64,000 nt of DNA from an uncultured Bacteroidota bacterium (GTDB lineage: Bacteria > Bacteroidota > Bacteroidia > Flavobacteriales > Flavobacteriaceae), in assembly GCA_902595825.1 (NCBI GenBank), contig CACJRP010000004.1:1-64000 (forward strand), written 5' to 3'. Below the pieces are notes generated by a model that ran no database searches, had not been told where the DNA came from, and saw only the letters and a list, made by a program, of their open reading frames with translations. Shown piece by piece: positions 34,409 through 44,204 of this stretch (position 1 is the stretch's first letter; every line of letters begins with the position of its first letter). Both the position numbers and the translations under genes were made by a program.

Positions 34409-35939
34409 AATATTTATAACTAATTTTTTTATTTTTCTTTTAATTGCTGCAACGATTTATTCTTGTAATGATGGACAAAAATTCAAGTTTGCTATAATTC
34501 AATTTTCACATGAAACATGTACGTTTTGTCCTGGTGGCGACACAACCATAGAAGATTGGACTAAAAGAGTACCTTTCGTGACGGGTGAGCAACTTCTAAA
34601 ATTCGGTGGTTATACTGGAGGATTTGTTCATCAGGCTGGTTTATTTAAGGATGTTGAGTTAATTGGAATTAATTCTCCTGACCGAGTGTTTGGAGGGTCT
34701 TCAAGGAGTTGGAATACCAAAAAAAGTTTTGAGCATTTTATGAAAATAATTCTTGATGATCTAAAATCAAAATTGCCTGTCGATGCAGTCCAACTTTCTT
34801 TGCACGGTGCTATGGCAACTAGAGATGTTCCAAGACCAGAGGCTGAAATTGCAAAAAGGGTTAGAAAATTAGTTGGCCCTGATGTTCCTATATCTGGCAC
34901 TTTTGATTTACATGGTAATGAAGACGGCGAGTTTTTAAGATGGGCTAATGCTGCATTTGTAACAAAACGTTTTCCTCATTATGACGCACCATTGCAAGGA
35001 GAAAGATCGGCGAATTTTTTGTACAGATCTGTTAAAAATAAATTTAACTCAACAACTGCAACAAGAAAGCCTGGTATATTAACTGCAACCGTCCTTCAAT
35101 GGACTGGAGCCGAACCTGCTTCTACAATCATGGAAAGGGCTAGAAGATGGGAAAATAGAAATAAAGATGTTTTTGTTAGCGTTTTTTTTGGTTTTCCATG
35201 GTCTGACGTGCCAGATATCGGTGCAACCATACATGTGGTTACCAATAATAATCAACAACTTGCTGACTCAATTGCAGATGATATGAATGATTATTTTCTA
35301 AGAGTGAAAAAGGAATTTGCGGGCGGTTCATTTTTAAAACCCAAACAAGCTGTAAAAAAAACTAAAATGGCGTTACAAAACGATAAAGGTCCCGTTGCGT
35401 TAGGAGATTATTCTGACCGTCAAGGAGACGCAACATGGATAACAAAAGAATTAATTGAGCAAGATGTTGAAAAATTTCTAATAGCAACTTTACGAGATGA
35501 AAATGTCCTAAAGGACTTGTCTAAAAAGGGTGCCGAAAAGGGTGATAAATTTGACTATAAAGTTGGGGGCTATACTGGAATTCAAGCTGGTGTTCCTGTA
35601 AGAATTTCTGGAGAGATACTTTTCTTTGGCTCACACTTTGGATATGATAAAATAGCTGTTGTAAAATTCGGTAAGGGAAATGCTGTAGTTATAGTTCCAA
35701 CCTATGAGCAGGTTATAAGGCCATCTGAAATTAGATTTGGAGATTTAAATCCTGACGATTTTGATGTTGTTGTAGTAAAATCTAGAGTCCATTTCCGAAG
35801 AGGTTTTGATGAAACAGGTTACTCGAAGACGGTTATGGTTGTTGACGCATTAGGGGATTTTGTTGGTACCACTAGATTGGACGCGTTAGATTACAAATTT
35901 GGGCCAATCGATGAACTGTATCCTTTTAACAAAAATTAA
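34383..35939 (+). CDS. M81 family metallopeptidase (MlrC-like), exported
   Basis: A 518-residue protein of the M81 (DUF1485/MlrC) family. MlrC of microcystin-degrading bacteria hydrolyses linear microcystin and its tetrapeptide. N-terminal domain signatures are 'QFSHETCTF' (Glu44), 'QLSLHGAMAT', 'GTFDLHGNED' and 'TKRFPHYDAP', which carry the putative zinc-binding His/Asp residues. The C-terminal MlrC domain ends with 'VVVVKSRVHFRRGF'. Unlike typical MlrC it has a signal peptide with a plausible lipobox at Cys28. It overlaps the previous peptidase by 26 bases. The true substrate is unknown, and M81 proteins occur widely. Confidence 0.9.
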   Translation: MSMKNMTNKIFITNFFIFLLIAATIYSCNDGQKFKFAIIQFSHETCTFCPGGDTTIEDWTKRVPFVTGEQLLKFGGYTGGFVHQAGLFKDVELIGINSPDRVFGGSSRSWNTKKSFEHFMKIILDDLKSKLPVDAVQLSLHGAMATRDVPRPEAEIAKRVRKLVGPDVPISGTFDLHGNEDGEFLRWANAAFVTKRFPHYDAPLQGERSANFLYRSVKNKFNSTTATRKPGILTATVLQWTGAEPASTIMERARRWENRNKDVFVSVFFGFPWSDVPDIGATIHVVTNNNQQLADSIADDMNDYFLRVKKEFAGGSFLKPKQAVKKTKMALQNDKGPVALGDYSDRQGDATWITKELIEQDVEKFLIATLRDENVLKDLSKKGAEKGDKFDYKVGGYTGIQAGVPVRISGEILFFGSHFGYDKIAVVKFGKGNAVVIVPTYEQVIRPSEIRFGDLNPDDFDVVVVKSRVHFRRGFDETGYSKTVMVVDALGDFVGTTRLDALDYKFGPIDELYPFNKN

Positions 35940-35943
35940 ACTA

Positions 35944-37017
35944 ATGAGACTAACAAGTTATTTGATAATTATTTTTTTGCTATCCATTAAGTGCGAGACG
36001 GAAAATAAATTGAATTATGGTCAGCCATGGGAAGAATATTTATCATATGAAGAGTCAGGGTTTGATGCAAATAAGCTAGACAAACTAACTGAATTTATTG
36101 AGAAAAAATCAAATACCACTGGTCTAATTGCGATCTATAAGGGGAAAAAATTTTTTGAATACGGAGACTTGGAGCATATTAGTTACATTGCCTCAAACAG
36201 AAAAAGTATCCTCGCAATGCTAATGGGAAAGTATGTAGAAAATGGAATAATTGATTTAAACCAAACGCTCGAGGATCTTGAAATGGATGATCTTGAAGGT
36301 TTAATGGATATTGAAAAAAAAGCTACTATTGACCATTTGGCCACTGCAAGATCTGGAATTTTTCATGATCCTTCCTATGGAGGCGACGATAGGAAAAATG
36401 TACTAGAGAGAGGTAGTGTTGAACCAGGAACTTACTATTTGTATAATAACTGGGACTTTAATGCGGTCGGATATATTTTCGAAAAGCTTGTAGGAAAAAC
36501 AATTTATGAAGAACTTGAAGAGCAAATAGCTATTCCTACTGGATTTGAGAATTGGGACTTATCAATTCAAAAAAAAGCGGGTGATAAAACAAAATCAAAG
36601 TATTTAGCTTATCCCATTAATCTTTCAACAAAGGATATGGCAAAAGTGGGGCAACTAATGTTGAATAAGGGAAAGTGGAATGGAAATCAATTGATTTCTG
36701 AAAATTGGTTGAAGAAAATTGTTACAATTATAACTCCTAAGGACACTGTTTCCAAAAGGAGAGGTTTGTCTAAATTTAAAAGTCCAGATTTTGGTTATTC
36801 TTACATGTGGTGGACTTTTGATGATTTTAATGAAAACAATATATACGAGGGGTCTTACTCTGCGCATGGAAGTGGTGGTCAATTTATTACCGTTATCCCA
36901 AAATTAGAATTAGTGATTGCGCATAAAACTGATTTTATCAAGAAGACAAATGGGAAAAAAACACCAAGACACATTTACTACCAAATTGTTGATTTTATAG
37001 TTAATGCAAAAATCTAG
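35944..37017 (+). CDS. Second S12 beta-lactamase-fold serine hydrolase
   Basis: A 357-residue exported serine hydrolase. The ATG at 35944 is chosen because it follows the M81 stop by 4 bases and gives a hydrophobic signal ('MRLTSYLIIIFLLSIK') before Cys17. That cysteine is a weak lipobox because Lys precedes it. The motifs are Ser84-x-x-Lys87 ('IASNRKSIL'), a Tyr-Asn motif ('YLYNNWDFNAVGY') and 'HGSGGQF' replacing KTG. These are intact, unlike the altered second motif of the paralogue at 31288. Similarity to the other S12 gene is limited, so it is not a recent duplicate. It closes the four-gene hydrolase run. Confidence 0.87.
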   Translation: MRLTSYLIIIFLLSIKCETENKLNYGQPWEEYLSYEESGFDANKLDKLTEFIEKKSNTTGLIAIYKGKKFFEYGDLEHISYIASNRKSILAMLMGKYVENGIIDLNQTLEDLEMDDLEGLMDIEKKATIDHLATARSGIFHDPSYGGDDRKNVLERGSVEPGTYYLYNNWDFNAVGYIFEKLVGKTIYEELEEQIAIPTGFENWDLSIQKKAGDKTKSKYLAYPINLSTKDMAKVGQLMLNKGKWNGNQLISENWLKKIVTIITPKDTVSKRRGLSKFKSPDFGYSYMWWTFDDFNENNIYEGSYSAHGSGGQFITVIPKLELVIAHKTDFIKKTNGKKTPRHIYYQIVDFIVNAKI

Positions 37018-37180
37018 AAAAAAAACTACTTTTTTTTAAAATTATACACTGTAAATTATAAAATTGACAAAACTTTTTAATAAAAAAAAAATCTTTGAAA
37101 TTCTACCTACTACGTATTGAGAAATTTGAAAATTTATTACTACATTCACTATATAATCAATTTAAAAATTATCGTTATTT

Positions 37181-40100
37181 ATGAAAAATATTTACTTACT
37201 ATTAATTTCTTTGATGACAACCTTTTACGGGTTTTCTCAAAAGACAATCAATGGTACTGTTTCAGACGATCAAGGACCCCTACCTGGTGCAACCATAATT
37301 ATTCAAGGTTCATCAACTGGTGTAACTACTGATTTCGATGGAAACTATTCCATAGAAGCCTCTGAGGGTGACGTTCTTGAGTTCTCATATATTGGGATGG
37401 AAGGTCAAACAGTTACTGTTGGAAGTCAAGACACAATTGACGTCATTATGACGTCATCTACCGAGCTTCAGGAAGTTATCGTAACAGGTTATGGAACCAG
37501 TAGCCGTGAGAAGTTTACTGGTGCTGTTGCGGTTATTAGTGCTGAAACTCTTGAAATGCAACCATCTGCCACATTCCAAAGTGCACTACAAGGAGCCGCG
37601 CCTGGTCTTCAGGTTGTTTCTAATGACGGTGCTCCTGGTGCTGGAATTTCAATTCGAGTCCGTGGTATTGGATCTATTAGTTCGAGTAATGAGCCCCTGT
37701 ATGTAATCGATGGGATGCCAATTACTTCAGGATCTCTTTCAACAACCGACTTCTCTAACGGAGGAAGAAGTTCTAATGTTTTGGGTTCAATAAATCCTAA
37801 TGATATTGAAAGTTTGGTAGTTTTAAAAGATGCTGCCTCAACAGCCATTTATGGATCTAGAGGTGCAAATGGTGTAGTTCTAATTACTACAAAAAGTGGT
37901 AAAGCTGGCGACCCAAAATTTACTTTAAGAGCTAGATATGGAACTCAAGAATTTGCTTACGATGGCATTTTAAGGGGGCTTAACTCTACACAATACAAAC
38001 AACTTCATTATGAAGGTTATATAGCGCGAGGAACTTCTCCTGATGCAGCAAGAGAACTTTTTGCTAATCAGTTCCCATTAAATGATGCGGGACAAAATTA
38101 TAACACAATTTGGCTAGATGAGATGACACAAACAGGAATTGTACAAGAATATGATTTTAGTTTTAGTGGTGGCTCAGAAAAAGTAACCTACTTTGGTTCT
38201 GCTAACTATTTTGATAATGATGGAATGGTAAAAAATAACAAATTTGAAAGGTTTTCCTCTCGTTTAAATATTGATGCTCAACTAACTGATAGGTTTAAAG
38301 TTAGTAACAACGTTAATATTTCAACTTTTGATCAAAGAGGTATTACTGACGGTACCAGATGGCAGGCCCCATTTTACTTAGCTTATTTAATGGCACCAAC
38401 TGTTCCAGTTTATGATGAGTTTGGAAGATTCTATGGTGATCATAAAAACTTCTTTATGGGGGGGAATAACCCAGTTGGTCACCTCTATGATGACAAAAGA
38501 GAGCTGTCTCAAATGAGATTAACGGATGTTTTTGAAGTTTCATATGAAATCATGGATGGTTTAACTATAAAGTCTGACTGGAGTTTTGATCTTTTAAAAG
38601 TGGATGAATATTTATTTCAAAATGGTAGATATGGAGATGGTCGAAGAATTGGTGGTTATGCCAATGAAGGAGGAATATCACAGACAAATTGGTTGGGTAC
38701 TCAAAGTTTACAATTTACACCCCAAAATACAGGAAATCATAATATGAATTTCTTCGCTGCTTACGAAGCCCAAAAAGTTATGACTAGAACTATAGAATTA
38801 AGAGGTGAAGGGTTCTCGCATCCAGATTTAAAATTTGCTGCGAGTGCTGCTAATCCAACTCAGGCTTACAGTGCAAGGTCAGATTATGCTTTCCAATCCT
38901 ATTTCGCAAGAGCAAATTATGATTACAACAGCGAATATTTTCTTTCAATGTCTTTCCGTAGAGATGGTTCATCAAGATTTGGTCCAGACCAAAGATGGGG
39001 AACATTCGGATCAATCGGTGTTGGTTGGAATATGACAAGATTAATTGAAAGTGTTGGTTTTGTTGACTTCTTAAAATTAAGAGGAAGTTTTGGAACTACA
39101 GGTAATGCTGGTATTGGAAACTTTGATTGGGCAGGTTTATGGGGCTTTACCAGAGATTATGACGGTAACCCTGGAGCTGCTCCTTCTCAAGTCTCTAATA
39201 ATTTGCTTACTTGGGAATCGCAAGAGAATTTTAACATTGGTATTGATGCTACTTTCCTTGACAATAAAATCACATTAAATGCTGAATACTTTGAAAGAGT
39301 TTCTTCAGATCTTCTATTAGATCGACCATTATCATTGACAACTGGATTTACATCAGTAGCTCAAAATATTGGTGATATGAAAAACTCAGGTATAGAGATT
39401 GATTTAGGAATTGACATTATTCAAACTTCTGAAGCATTTCTTGGTGTTAATTTCAATACCACTACACTTAAAAATGAAATTACCTACCTTCCTGAGCCTA
39501 TAGTCGTTTCAACTAAGAAGAGAGAACAGGGTAGAGATTTCCAAGAATATTTCCTTTTCCCTTGGGCTGGAGTAGATCCAGCCAACGGTGACCCTCTTTG
39601 GTATCTCGTTAACTCGGATGGGACAATTAATTATAATTCAACCACAAACCGTGTTGGTGAAACCGAAAGGGTTTATATGGAAGGAAAATCTGCGACACCA
39701 GATTTTTATGGTGGATTTAACTTGAATGCTTCATATAAAGAATTTTCTCTTGGTATGACCTTCAATTATTCTTTCGGTAACTATCTGTATTTTAATCCTG
39801 GATGGGTTATCCATGGTGATGGAAGGTTTACACCAAGAAGTACAACTACCTATGCTTTCAACAATAGGTGGACAACTCCAGGTCAAGCGGCAGAATTTCC
39901 AAAACACAGATGGGGAGGTAATCAGTCTTCAAATCAAAGACCTAACAGTAGATACCTTTATGAAGGGGATTATGTAAGATTAAAATCATTGAATTTGTCT
40001 TACAATGTTCCAACAGATTTATTTGGTAATATTGGTATAAATCAATTTAAAGTTTATTTAGATATGAATAATATTTGGACTTGGACCAAAGCTGATAATC

Positions 40101-40195
40101 TTCCGTTTGATCCAGATCAAGCGATTGATGGAATCTATAACACAATGACACCACTTTCCAGAACAACAAGTTTGGGAGTAACCATTGGATTTTAA
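37181..40195 (+). CDS. susC: SusC/RagA family TonB-dependent outer-membrane receptor
   Basis: A 1004-residue outer-membrane importer. The signal peptide is followed by a carboxypeptidase-regulatory-like domain ('INGTVSDDQGPLPGATIIIQ'), the SusC signature 'LQEVIVTGYGTSSREKFTGA' at the TonB-box region, the plug ('IRVRGIGSISSSNEPLYVID' and 'GANGVVLITTKSG'), and a barrel ending 'TTSLGVTIGF'. With the SusD lipoprotein encoded 9 bases later it forms a lid-and-barrel transporter for oligomers, either glycans or peptides. Context here is peptidases rather than glycoside hydrolases, so peptides are likely. No ECF sigma or anti-sigma gene is adjacent. Confidence 0.95.
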   Translation: MKNIYLLLISLMTTFYGFSQKTINGTVSDDQGPLPGATIIIQGSSTGVTTDFDGNYSIEASEGDVLEFSYIGMEGQTVTVGSQDTIDVIMTSSTELQEVIVTGYGTSSREKFTGAVAVISAETLEMQPSATFQSALQGAAPGLQVVSNDGAPGAGISIRVRGIGSISSSNEPLYVIDGMPITSGSLSTTDFSNGGRSSNVLGSINPNDIESLVVLKDAASTAIYGSRGANGVVLITTKSGKAGDPKFTLRARYGTQEFAYDGILRGLNSTQYKQLHYEGYIARGTSPDAARELFANQFPLNDAGQNYNTIWLDEMTQTGIVQEYDFSFSGGSEKVTYFGSANYFDNDGMVKNNKFERFSSRLNIDAQLTDRFKVSNNVNISTFDQRGITDGTRWQAPFYLAYLMAPTVPVYDEFGRFYGDHKNFFMGGNNPVGHLYDDKRELSQMRLTDVFEVSYEIMDGLTIKSDWSFDLLKVDEYLFQNGRYGDGRRIGGYANEGGISQTNWLGTQSLQFTPQNTGNHNMNFFAAYEAQKVMTRTIELRGEGFSHPDLKFAASAANPTQAYSARSDYAFQSYFARANYDYNSEYFLSMSFRRDGSSRFGPDQRWGTFGSIGVGWNMTRLIESVGFVDFLKLRGSFGTTGNAGIGNFDWAGLWGFTRDYDGNPGAAPSQVSNNLLTWESQENFNIGIDATFLDNKITLNAEYFERVSSDLLLDRPLSLTTGFTSVAQNIGDMKNSGIEIDLGIDIIQTSEAFLGVNFNTTTLKNEITYLPEPIVVSTKKREQGRDFQEYFLFPWAGVDPANGDPLWYLVNSDGTINYNSTTNRVGETERVYMEGKSATPDFYGGFNLNASYKEFSLGMTFNYSFGNYLYFNPGWVIHGDGRFTPRSTTTYAFNNRWTTPGQAAEFPKHRWGGNQSSNQRPNSRYLYEGDYVRLKSLNLSYNVPTDLFGNIGINQFKVYLDMNNIWTWTKADNLPFDPDQAIDGIYNTMTPLSRTTSLGVTIGF

Positions 40196-40204
40196 TTTTT
40201 AAAA

Positions 40205-41653
40205 ATGAATAAAATGAAAAATATTTTACAACGTAGTTTTTTGTTAGTGCTGTCAATATCATTGATTTCATGTGCAGACGATTTTCTTGATCTTCAGCCA
40301 CAACAGAATATATCAAATGAATCTTTCTTACAGACATTTGATGATTTTAACACTGCTGTTTTAGGTCTTCATGACCAATTACAAGGAGGTGGAAATGCTG
40401 CACTTTACGGCAGATATACTCTTTTAGTTCCTGATGTTATGGGTGATGATGTAAAACAGAATGCAAGTGCAAACAGAGCAAAAGAATGGGCAGAGTACAA
40501 TGGAAGTGAAACAGATTTTATCCCAGAGGATATTTGGCGAGAGTTCTATGAAGCAATAAATATTGCAAATTCTGTCATAAATTCAGAATTTGAACCCTCT
40601 GCTTCATTAACGGCAGATTTTAATACTCTTAAAGGTCAAGCATTCGGGATTAGAGGACTTGCTTATTTTATGCTGTGTAATTTTTACGCTCAACCTTATT
40701 CTTTCTCCGCTGGAGCGGGACATCCCGGTGTTCCTATAGTTCTGGAATTTGATTTTCAAAACAAGCCTGCAAGGAGTACTGTAGCAGAGGTTTATACACA
40801 GGTTATTTCTGATTTAAATCAGGCAGTGACTTTGATTACGACTTCTCAGAAAAATGCTGGTTACTTTTCAAAAGCAGCTGCTGAAGCACTTTTATCAAGG
40901 GTTTATTTATATATGGAGGATTGGTCTAATGCTGAAGCAAAGGCAACAAGTGTAATCAACAATTATGGTTACTCACTTGTCAGCAGAGATTTATACCCTA
41001 CTCAATTTATCGATGGTTTGTCCTCGGAAGCAATCTTTGAGATGATCTATAATACAACTGACAATACTGGCTCAAACCATATTGGAGGTATGTATAAAGT
41101 GACTGGATATGGTGACTACCTTCCCTCAAATGATTGGTACGCTCTAATGGAGGATGGTGACATCAGAAGAACTATGATTACTTATGATAGTAACTTAATT
41201 GGAGATTTTGCTAAAGCACCTCTCGGTCCGGCTAGGGTCGACAAATGGCCTAGTGAAGGTCCACTAAATGGTACAGATAATGTTTCTGTTATAAGACTTT
41301 CAGAGGTTTATTTAAATAGAGCTGAGGCTAGAGCAAACCTTGGAAACGAAGCTGGCGCTCAAGCTGATGTTGATATAATTAGACAGAGGGCAAATCCAGG
41401 AGTCGCAAATGTTACTGCTACTGGTGCTGCACTTAAAACAGAAGTTTATAATGAAAGGAGAGCGGAATTAGCTTTTGAAGGTCACAGAATATTTGACATT
41501 AATAGAAGAAAACAAGGCTTAGCTAGGATTTTAGATTGTACTTCAGTACCTGAAGCGTGTAATTTAAGCTACCCTAACAATCTTTTTATTCTTCCAATTC
41601 CTGACGGGGAGGTTAATTCCAATGAAGAAATTGCCCAAAACCCAGGATATTAA
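40205..41653 (+). CDS. susD: SusD/RagB family surface lipoprotein
   Basis: A 482-residue outer-membrane lipoprotein that caps the SusC barrel and captures the ligand. The signal peptide ends at Cys23 ('LISCADDFLD'). The family pattern of 'DDFLDLQPQQNISNESFLQT' at the N terminus, TPR-like helices ('GLAYFMLCNFYAQPY') and the conserved 'VIRLSEVYLNRAEARANLG' followed by 'RRAELAFEGHRIFDINRRKQ' are all present. A strong terminator follows, so the S9D gene behind it is a separate unit unless read through. Two Met codons (1 and 4) are possible starts. Confidence 0.95.
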   Translation: MNKMKNILQRSFLLVLSISLISCADDFLDLQPQQNISNESFLQTFDDFNTAVLGLHDQLQGGGNAALYGRYTLLVPDVMGDDVKQNASANRAKEWAEYNGSETDFIPEDIWREFYEAINIANSVINSEFEPSASLTADFNTLKGQAFGIRGLAYFMLCNFYAQPYSFSAGAGHPGVPIVLEFDFQNKPARSTVAEVYTQVISDLNQAVTLITTSQKNAGYFSKAAAEALLSRVYLYMEDWSNAEAKATSVINNYGYSLVSRDLYPTQFIDGLSSEAIFEMIYNTTDNTGSNHIGGMYKVTGYGDYLPSNDWYALMEDGDIRRTMITYDSNLIGDFAKAPLGPARVDKWPSEGPLNGTDNVSVIRLSEVYLNRAEARANLGNEAGAQADVDIIRQRANPGVANVTATGAALKTEVYNERRAELAFEGHRIFDINRRKQGLARILDCTSVPEACNLSYPNNLFILPIPDGEVNSNEEIAQNPGY

Positions 41654-41673
41654 TAATTAAATAGATATTTTTT

Positions 41674-41707
41674 AAAAAGGAGATCTTTATGATCTCCTTT
41701 TTTTTCC
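41674..41707 (+). terminator. Rho-independent terminator after susCD
   Basis: A 12-bp stem aaaaaggagatc/gatctccttttt around a 5-base loop continues into a long T-run. It lies 20 bases after the SusD stop. Confidence 0.85.
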
Positions 41708-41727
41708 TTAAAAATTAAAATTTTAAA

Positions 41728-44172
41728 ATGAAAAAAAAACTTATTACTTCGATACTAACTTTAACATCTTTGCTATTATCATCACAAGAAAAAACTTCTT
41801 ATCAAATTCCGAAGAAAGAATTATTGGAATTAATTGAAGTTGAACTTGCTCCATCAGTTATTAAAGACAGTAAAAACGAAAATTTTATTCTTTTATACAG
41901 AGACGCCTACAAAAGTATTTCAGAACTATCCCAAGAAGAACTCCGAATAGCGGGGTTGAGAGTTAACCCGTCTAAACATATTGGGAGTAGAACAACTTAC
42001 TATAAAAATATTAAAATTTTAAAATTATCAAAAAGTAAGGAACCGTCACAATTACAGGGCTTACCCTCAAATCCAAAGCTTTCAAACTTTAGTATTTCTC
42101 CAGATGAGTCTAAAATCGCATTAACAAATACCACAAATAAAGGAGTGGAATTATGGATAGCAGATCTAAAGACTCTTATGACTAAGAGGATATACGGTCC
42201 GAACATAAATGCAACACTTGGGAATCCTATTACATGGCTTAAAAACAATAGTGAACTTTTAATAAAAACTATTCCAAACAATAGAAAAGCTTTGATCGAT
42301 AGAAATAGCATTGTCCCAACGGGACCTACAATAACTGAAAATGAAGGGCAAAAGGCTCAAAACAGAACATATCAGGATTTAATCAAAAATCCAGATGATG
42401 CATTTAATTTCACCCAGCTAAGTTTATCAGATATTATTAAAATCAATCTTGAGGGAAGAGAAAAAAGATTTTTGCAATCTAAAATGTATCGTTCAGTTTC
42501 AGTTTCTCCAAACGGTGACTTGGTTATGGTTAGTTTTATAAAAAAGCCTTTCTCATATTTAGTTCCCTACTATAGATTTCCAACTGAGTACAGAGTTTAT
42601 AATGTAAATGGTGATGTAGTTAAAGTTATTCAAGACTCTCCACTGTCAGAGGAACTTCCAAAAGGAAGAATGTCCACCACAACAGAACCTAGAAATATTG
42701 GATGGAGAAATGACCTGGGGGCATCATTATACTTCTTTAAGGCCTTAGATAAAGGAGATCCAGAAAACAAAGTTGAATATAGAGATGCTCTTTACCAGTG
42801 GGATTATCCATTTAAAGGTTACCCCAAATTACTACTTAAGGTAAATAATCGTTTATCAAATGTTATTTGGGGGAACAAAAATATAGCTATAGTTAACGAC
42901 ATTTGGTGGAACAATAGAAATGTAAAAACTTATCTGTTTAATCCCTCCAATACATCTAAGAAGGCTTTGATTATTGAAGATCGAAATTATCAAGATATTT
43001 ATTCTGATCCTGGTAACTTTTTAATGAAAAATGGTAAATATAATACCAAAGTACTGGATATAAAAAATAATAATGCTTTCCTTATAGGTTCTGGATTCAC
43101 TGAGAAGGGCCAGTTCCCCTTTATTGACAAATTAAACTTAGAAAAAATTTCTAAGGAAAGACAATACCAATCCTCTTTCACAAAAAAATATGAAAATATA
43201 ATCGATTATGATCCAGAAAAAAAAGTGGCTTTCGTAAGAATCGAGTCACCAAAAGAATATCCAAATTATTACTTTAGGGATGTTAGCTTAAACAAACTAA
43301 AACGAATCACATCTTTTAAAAATCCCTTCAAAGCACTTGAAAAAGTTGAAAAAGAGATCATAACTTATAAAAGAGACGACGGCCTTGATTTAAGCGGAGT
43401 TTTGTATTTGCCAGAGGATGTATCTGTAGGAGATAAAAAACCAATGATTTTGTGGGCATATCCAAGAGAATATAAAGATAAGTCTACTGCCTCTCAGAAG
43501 AGAAGTAATCCAAATACCTTTACTTACCCATCTATGAGAAATCCAGTTTATTGGGCGACACAAGGATATGTTGTTTTAGACAGAGCTGAGTTTCCAATTG
43601 TAGGAGAAGGAGATGAAGAGCCAAATGATTCATTTAGAAAGCAACTAGTTGCAAATGGAAAAGCTGCTATAGATGCCGTCGATAAATTGGGTTTTATTGA
43701 TAGAGAAAGAGTTGGAGTTGGTGGACATAGTTATGGAGCATTCATGGTCGCTAACTTATTAAGTCATAGTAATCTATTTGCTGCGGGAATTGCTAGAAGT
43801 GGAGCATATAACAGAACCTTAACTCCTTTTGGATTCCAAAGCGAAGAAAGGAGCTATTGGGAAGCACCTAATGTATATTATTCAATGTCACCTTTCATGC
43901 ACGCTAATAAAATGAAAACACCGCTCTTGTTAGTTCATGGCGAGGAAGATAACAACTCAGGAACCTATCCACTACAAAGCGTGAGATATTTTAATGCACT
44001 CAAAGGACTCGGTGCAACTACAAGACTCGTTATGTTTCCAAAAGAAAGTCACGGTTACAGAGCTAAAGAATCCATATTGCATCTTATTTGGGAACAAGAT
44101 CGTTGGCTAGACATGCATGTAAAAAACAAAAAGAAAAAATTAGTTAAAGAAGAAAATAAACCAAAGGGATAA
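41728..44172 (+). CDS. S9D glutamyl-endopeptidase-type peptidase, secreted
   Basis: An 814-residue exported S9 peptidase. The C-terminal hydrolase domain closely resembles the S9D glutamyl endopeptidase group, including the plant chloroplast enzyme, in 'VGGHSYGAFMVANLL' (nucleophile Ser), 'GIARSGAYNRTLTPFGFQ', 'SPFMHANKMKTPLLLVHGEE' (Asp near 'EEDNN') and 'FPKESHGYRAKES' (His). The N-terminal part is a beta-propeller. The signal peptide is short ('LITSILTLTSLLLSSQ'). The enzyme should cleave after Glu, or act on small peptides. This fits the D-glutamate genes at 29127-31206. It follows the susCD terminator and may have its own promoter. Confidence 0.88.
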   Translation: MKKKLITSILTLTSLLLSSQEKTSYQIPKKELLELIEVELAPSVIKDSKNENFILLYRDAYKSISELSQEELRIAGLRVNPSKHIGSRTTYYKNIKILKLSKSKEPSQLQGLPSNPKLSNFSISPDESKIALTNTTNKGVELWIADLKTLMTKRIYGPNINATLGNPITWLKNNSELLIKTIPNNRKALIDRNSIVPTGPTITENEGQKAQNRTYQDLIKNPDDAFNFTQLSLSDIIKINLEGREKRFLQSKMYRSVSVSPNGDLVMVSFIKKPFSYLVPYYRFPTEYRVYNVNGDVVKVIQDSPLSEELPKGRMSTTTEPRNIGWRNDLGASLYFFKALDKGDPENKVEYRDALYQWDYPFKGYPKLLLKVNNRLSNVIWGNKNIAIVNDIWWNNRNVKTYLFNPSNTSKKALIIEDRNYQDIYSDPGNFLMKNGKYNTKVLDIKNNNAFLIGSGFTEKGQFPFIDKLNLEKISKERQYQSSFTKKYENIIDYDPEKKVAFVRIESPKEYPNYYFRDVSLNKLKRITSFKNPFKALEKVEKEIITYKRDDGLDLSGVLYLPEDVSVGDKKPMILWAYPREYKDKSTASQKRSNPNTFTYPSMRNPVYWATQGYVVLDRAEFPIVGEGDEEPNDSFRKQLVANGKAAIDAVDKLGFIDRERVGVGGHSYGAFMVANLLSHSNLFAAGIARSGAYNRTLTPFGFQSEERSYWEAPNVYYSMSPFMHANKMKTPLLLVHGEEDNNSGTYPLQSVRYFNALKGLGATTRLVMFPKESHGYRAKESILHLIWEQDRWLDMHVKNKKKKLVKEENKPKG

Positions 44173-44204
44173 AAAAATTGTATATTTAAAGTAAACAAAC
44201 AGTT

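Noticed and set aside
37064..37097. TTG ... AATCTTTG as a susC promoter
   Set aside because: The -7 match starts with A instead of T and the gap is 23 bases, so it is too weak in such AT-rich DNA.
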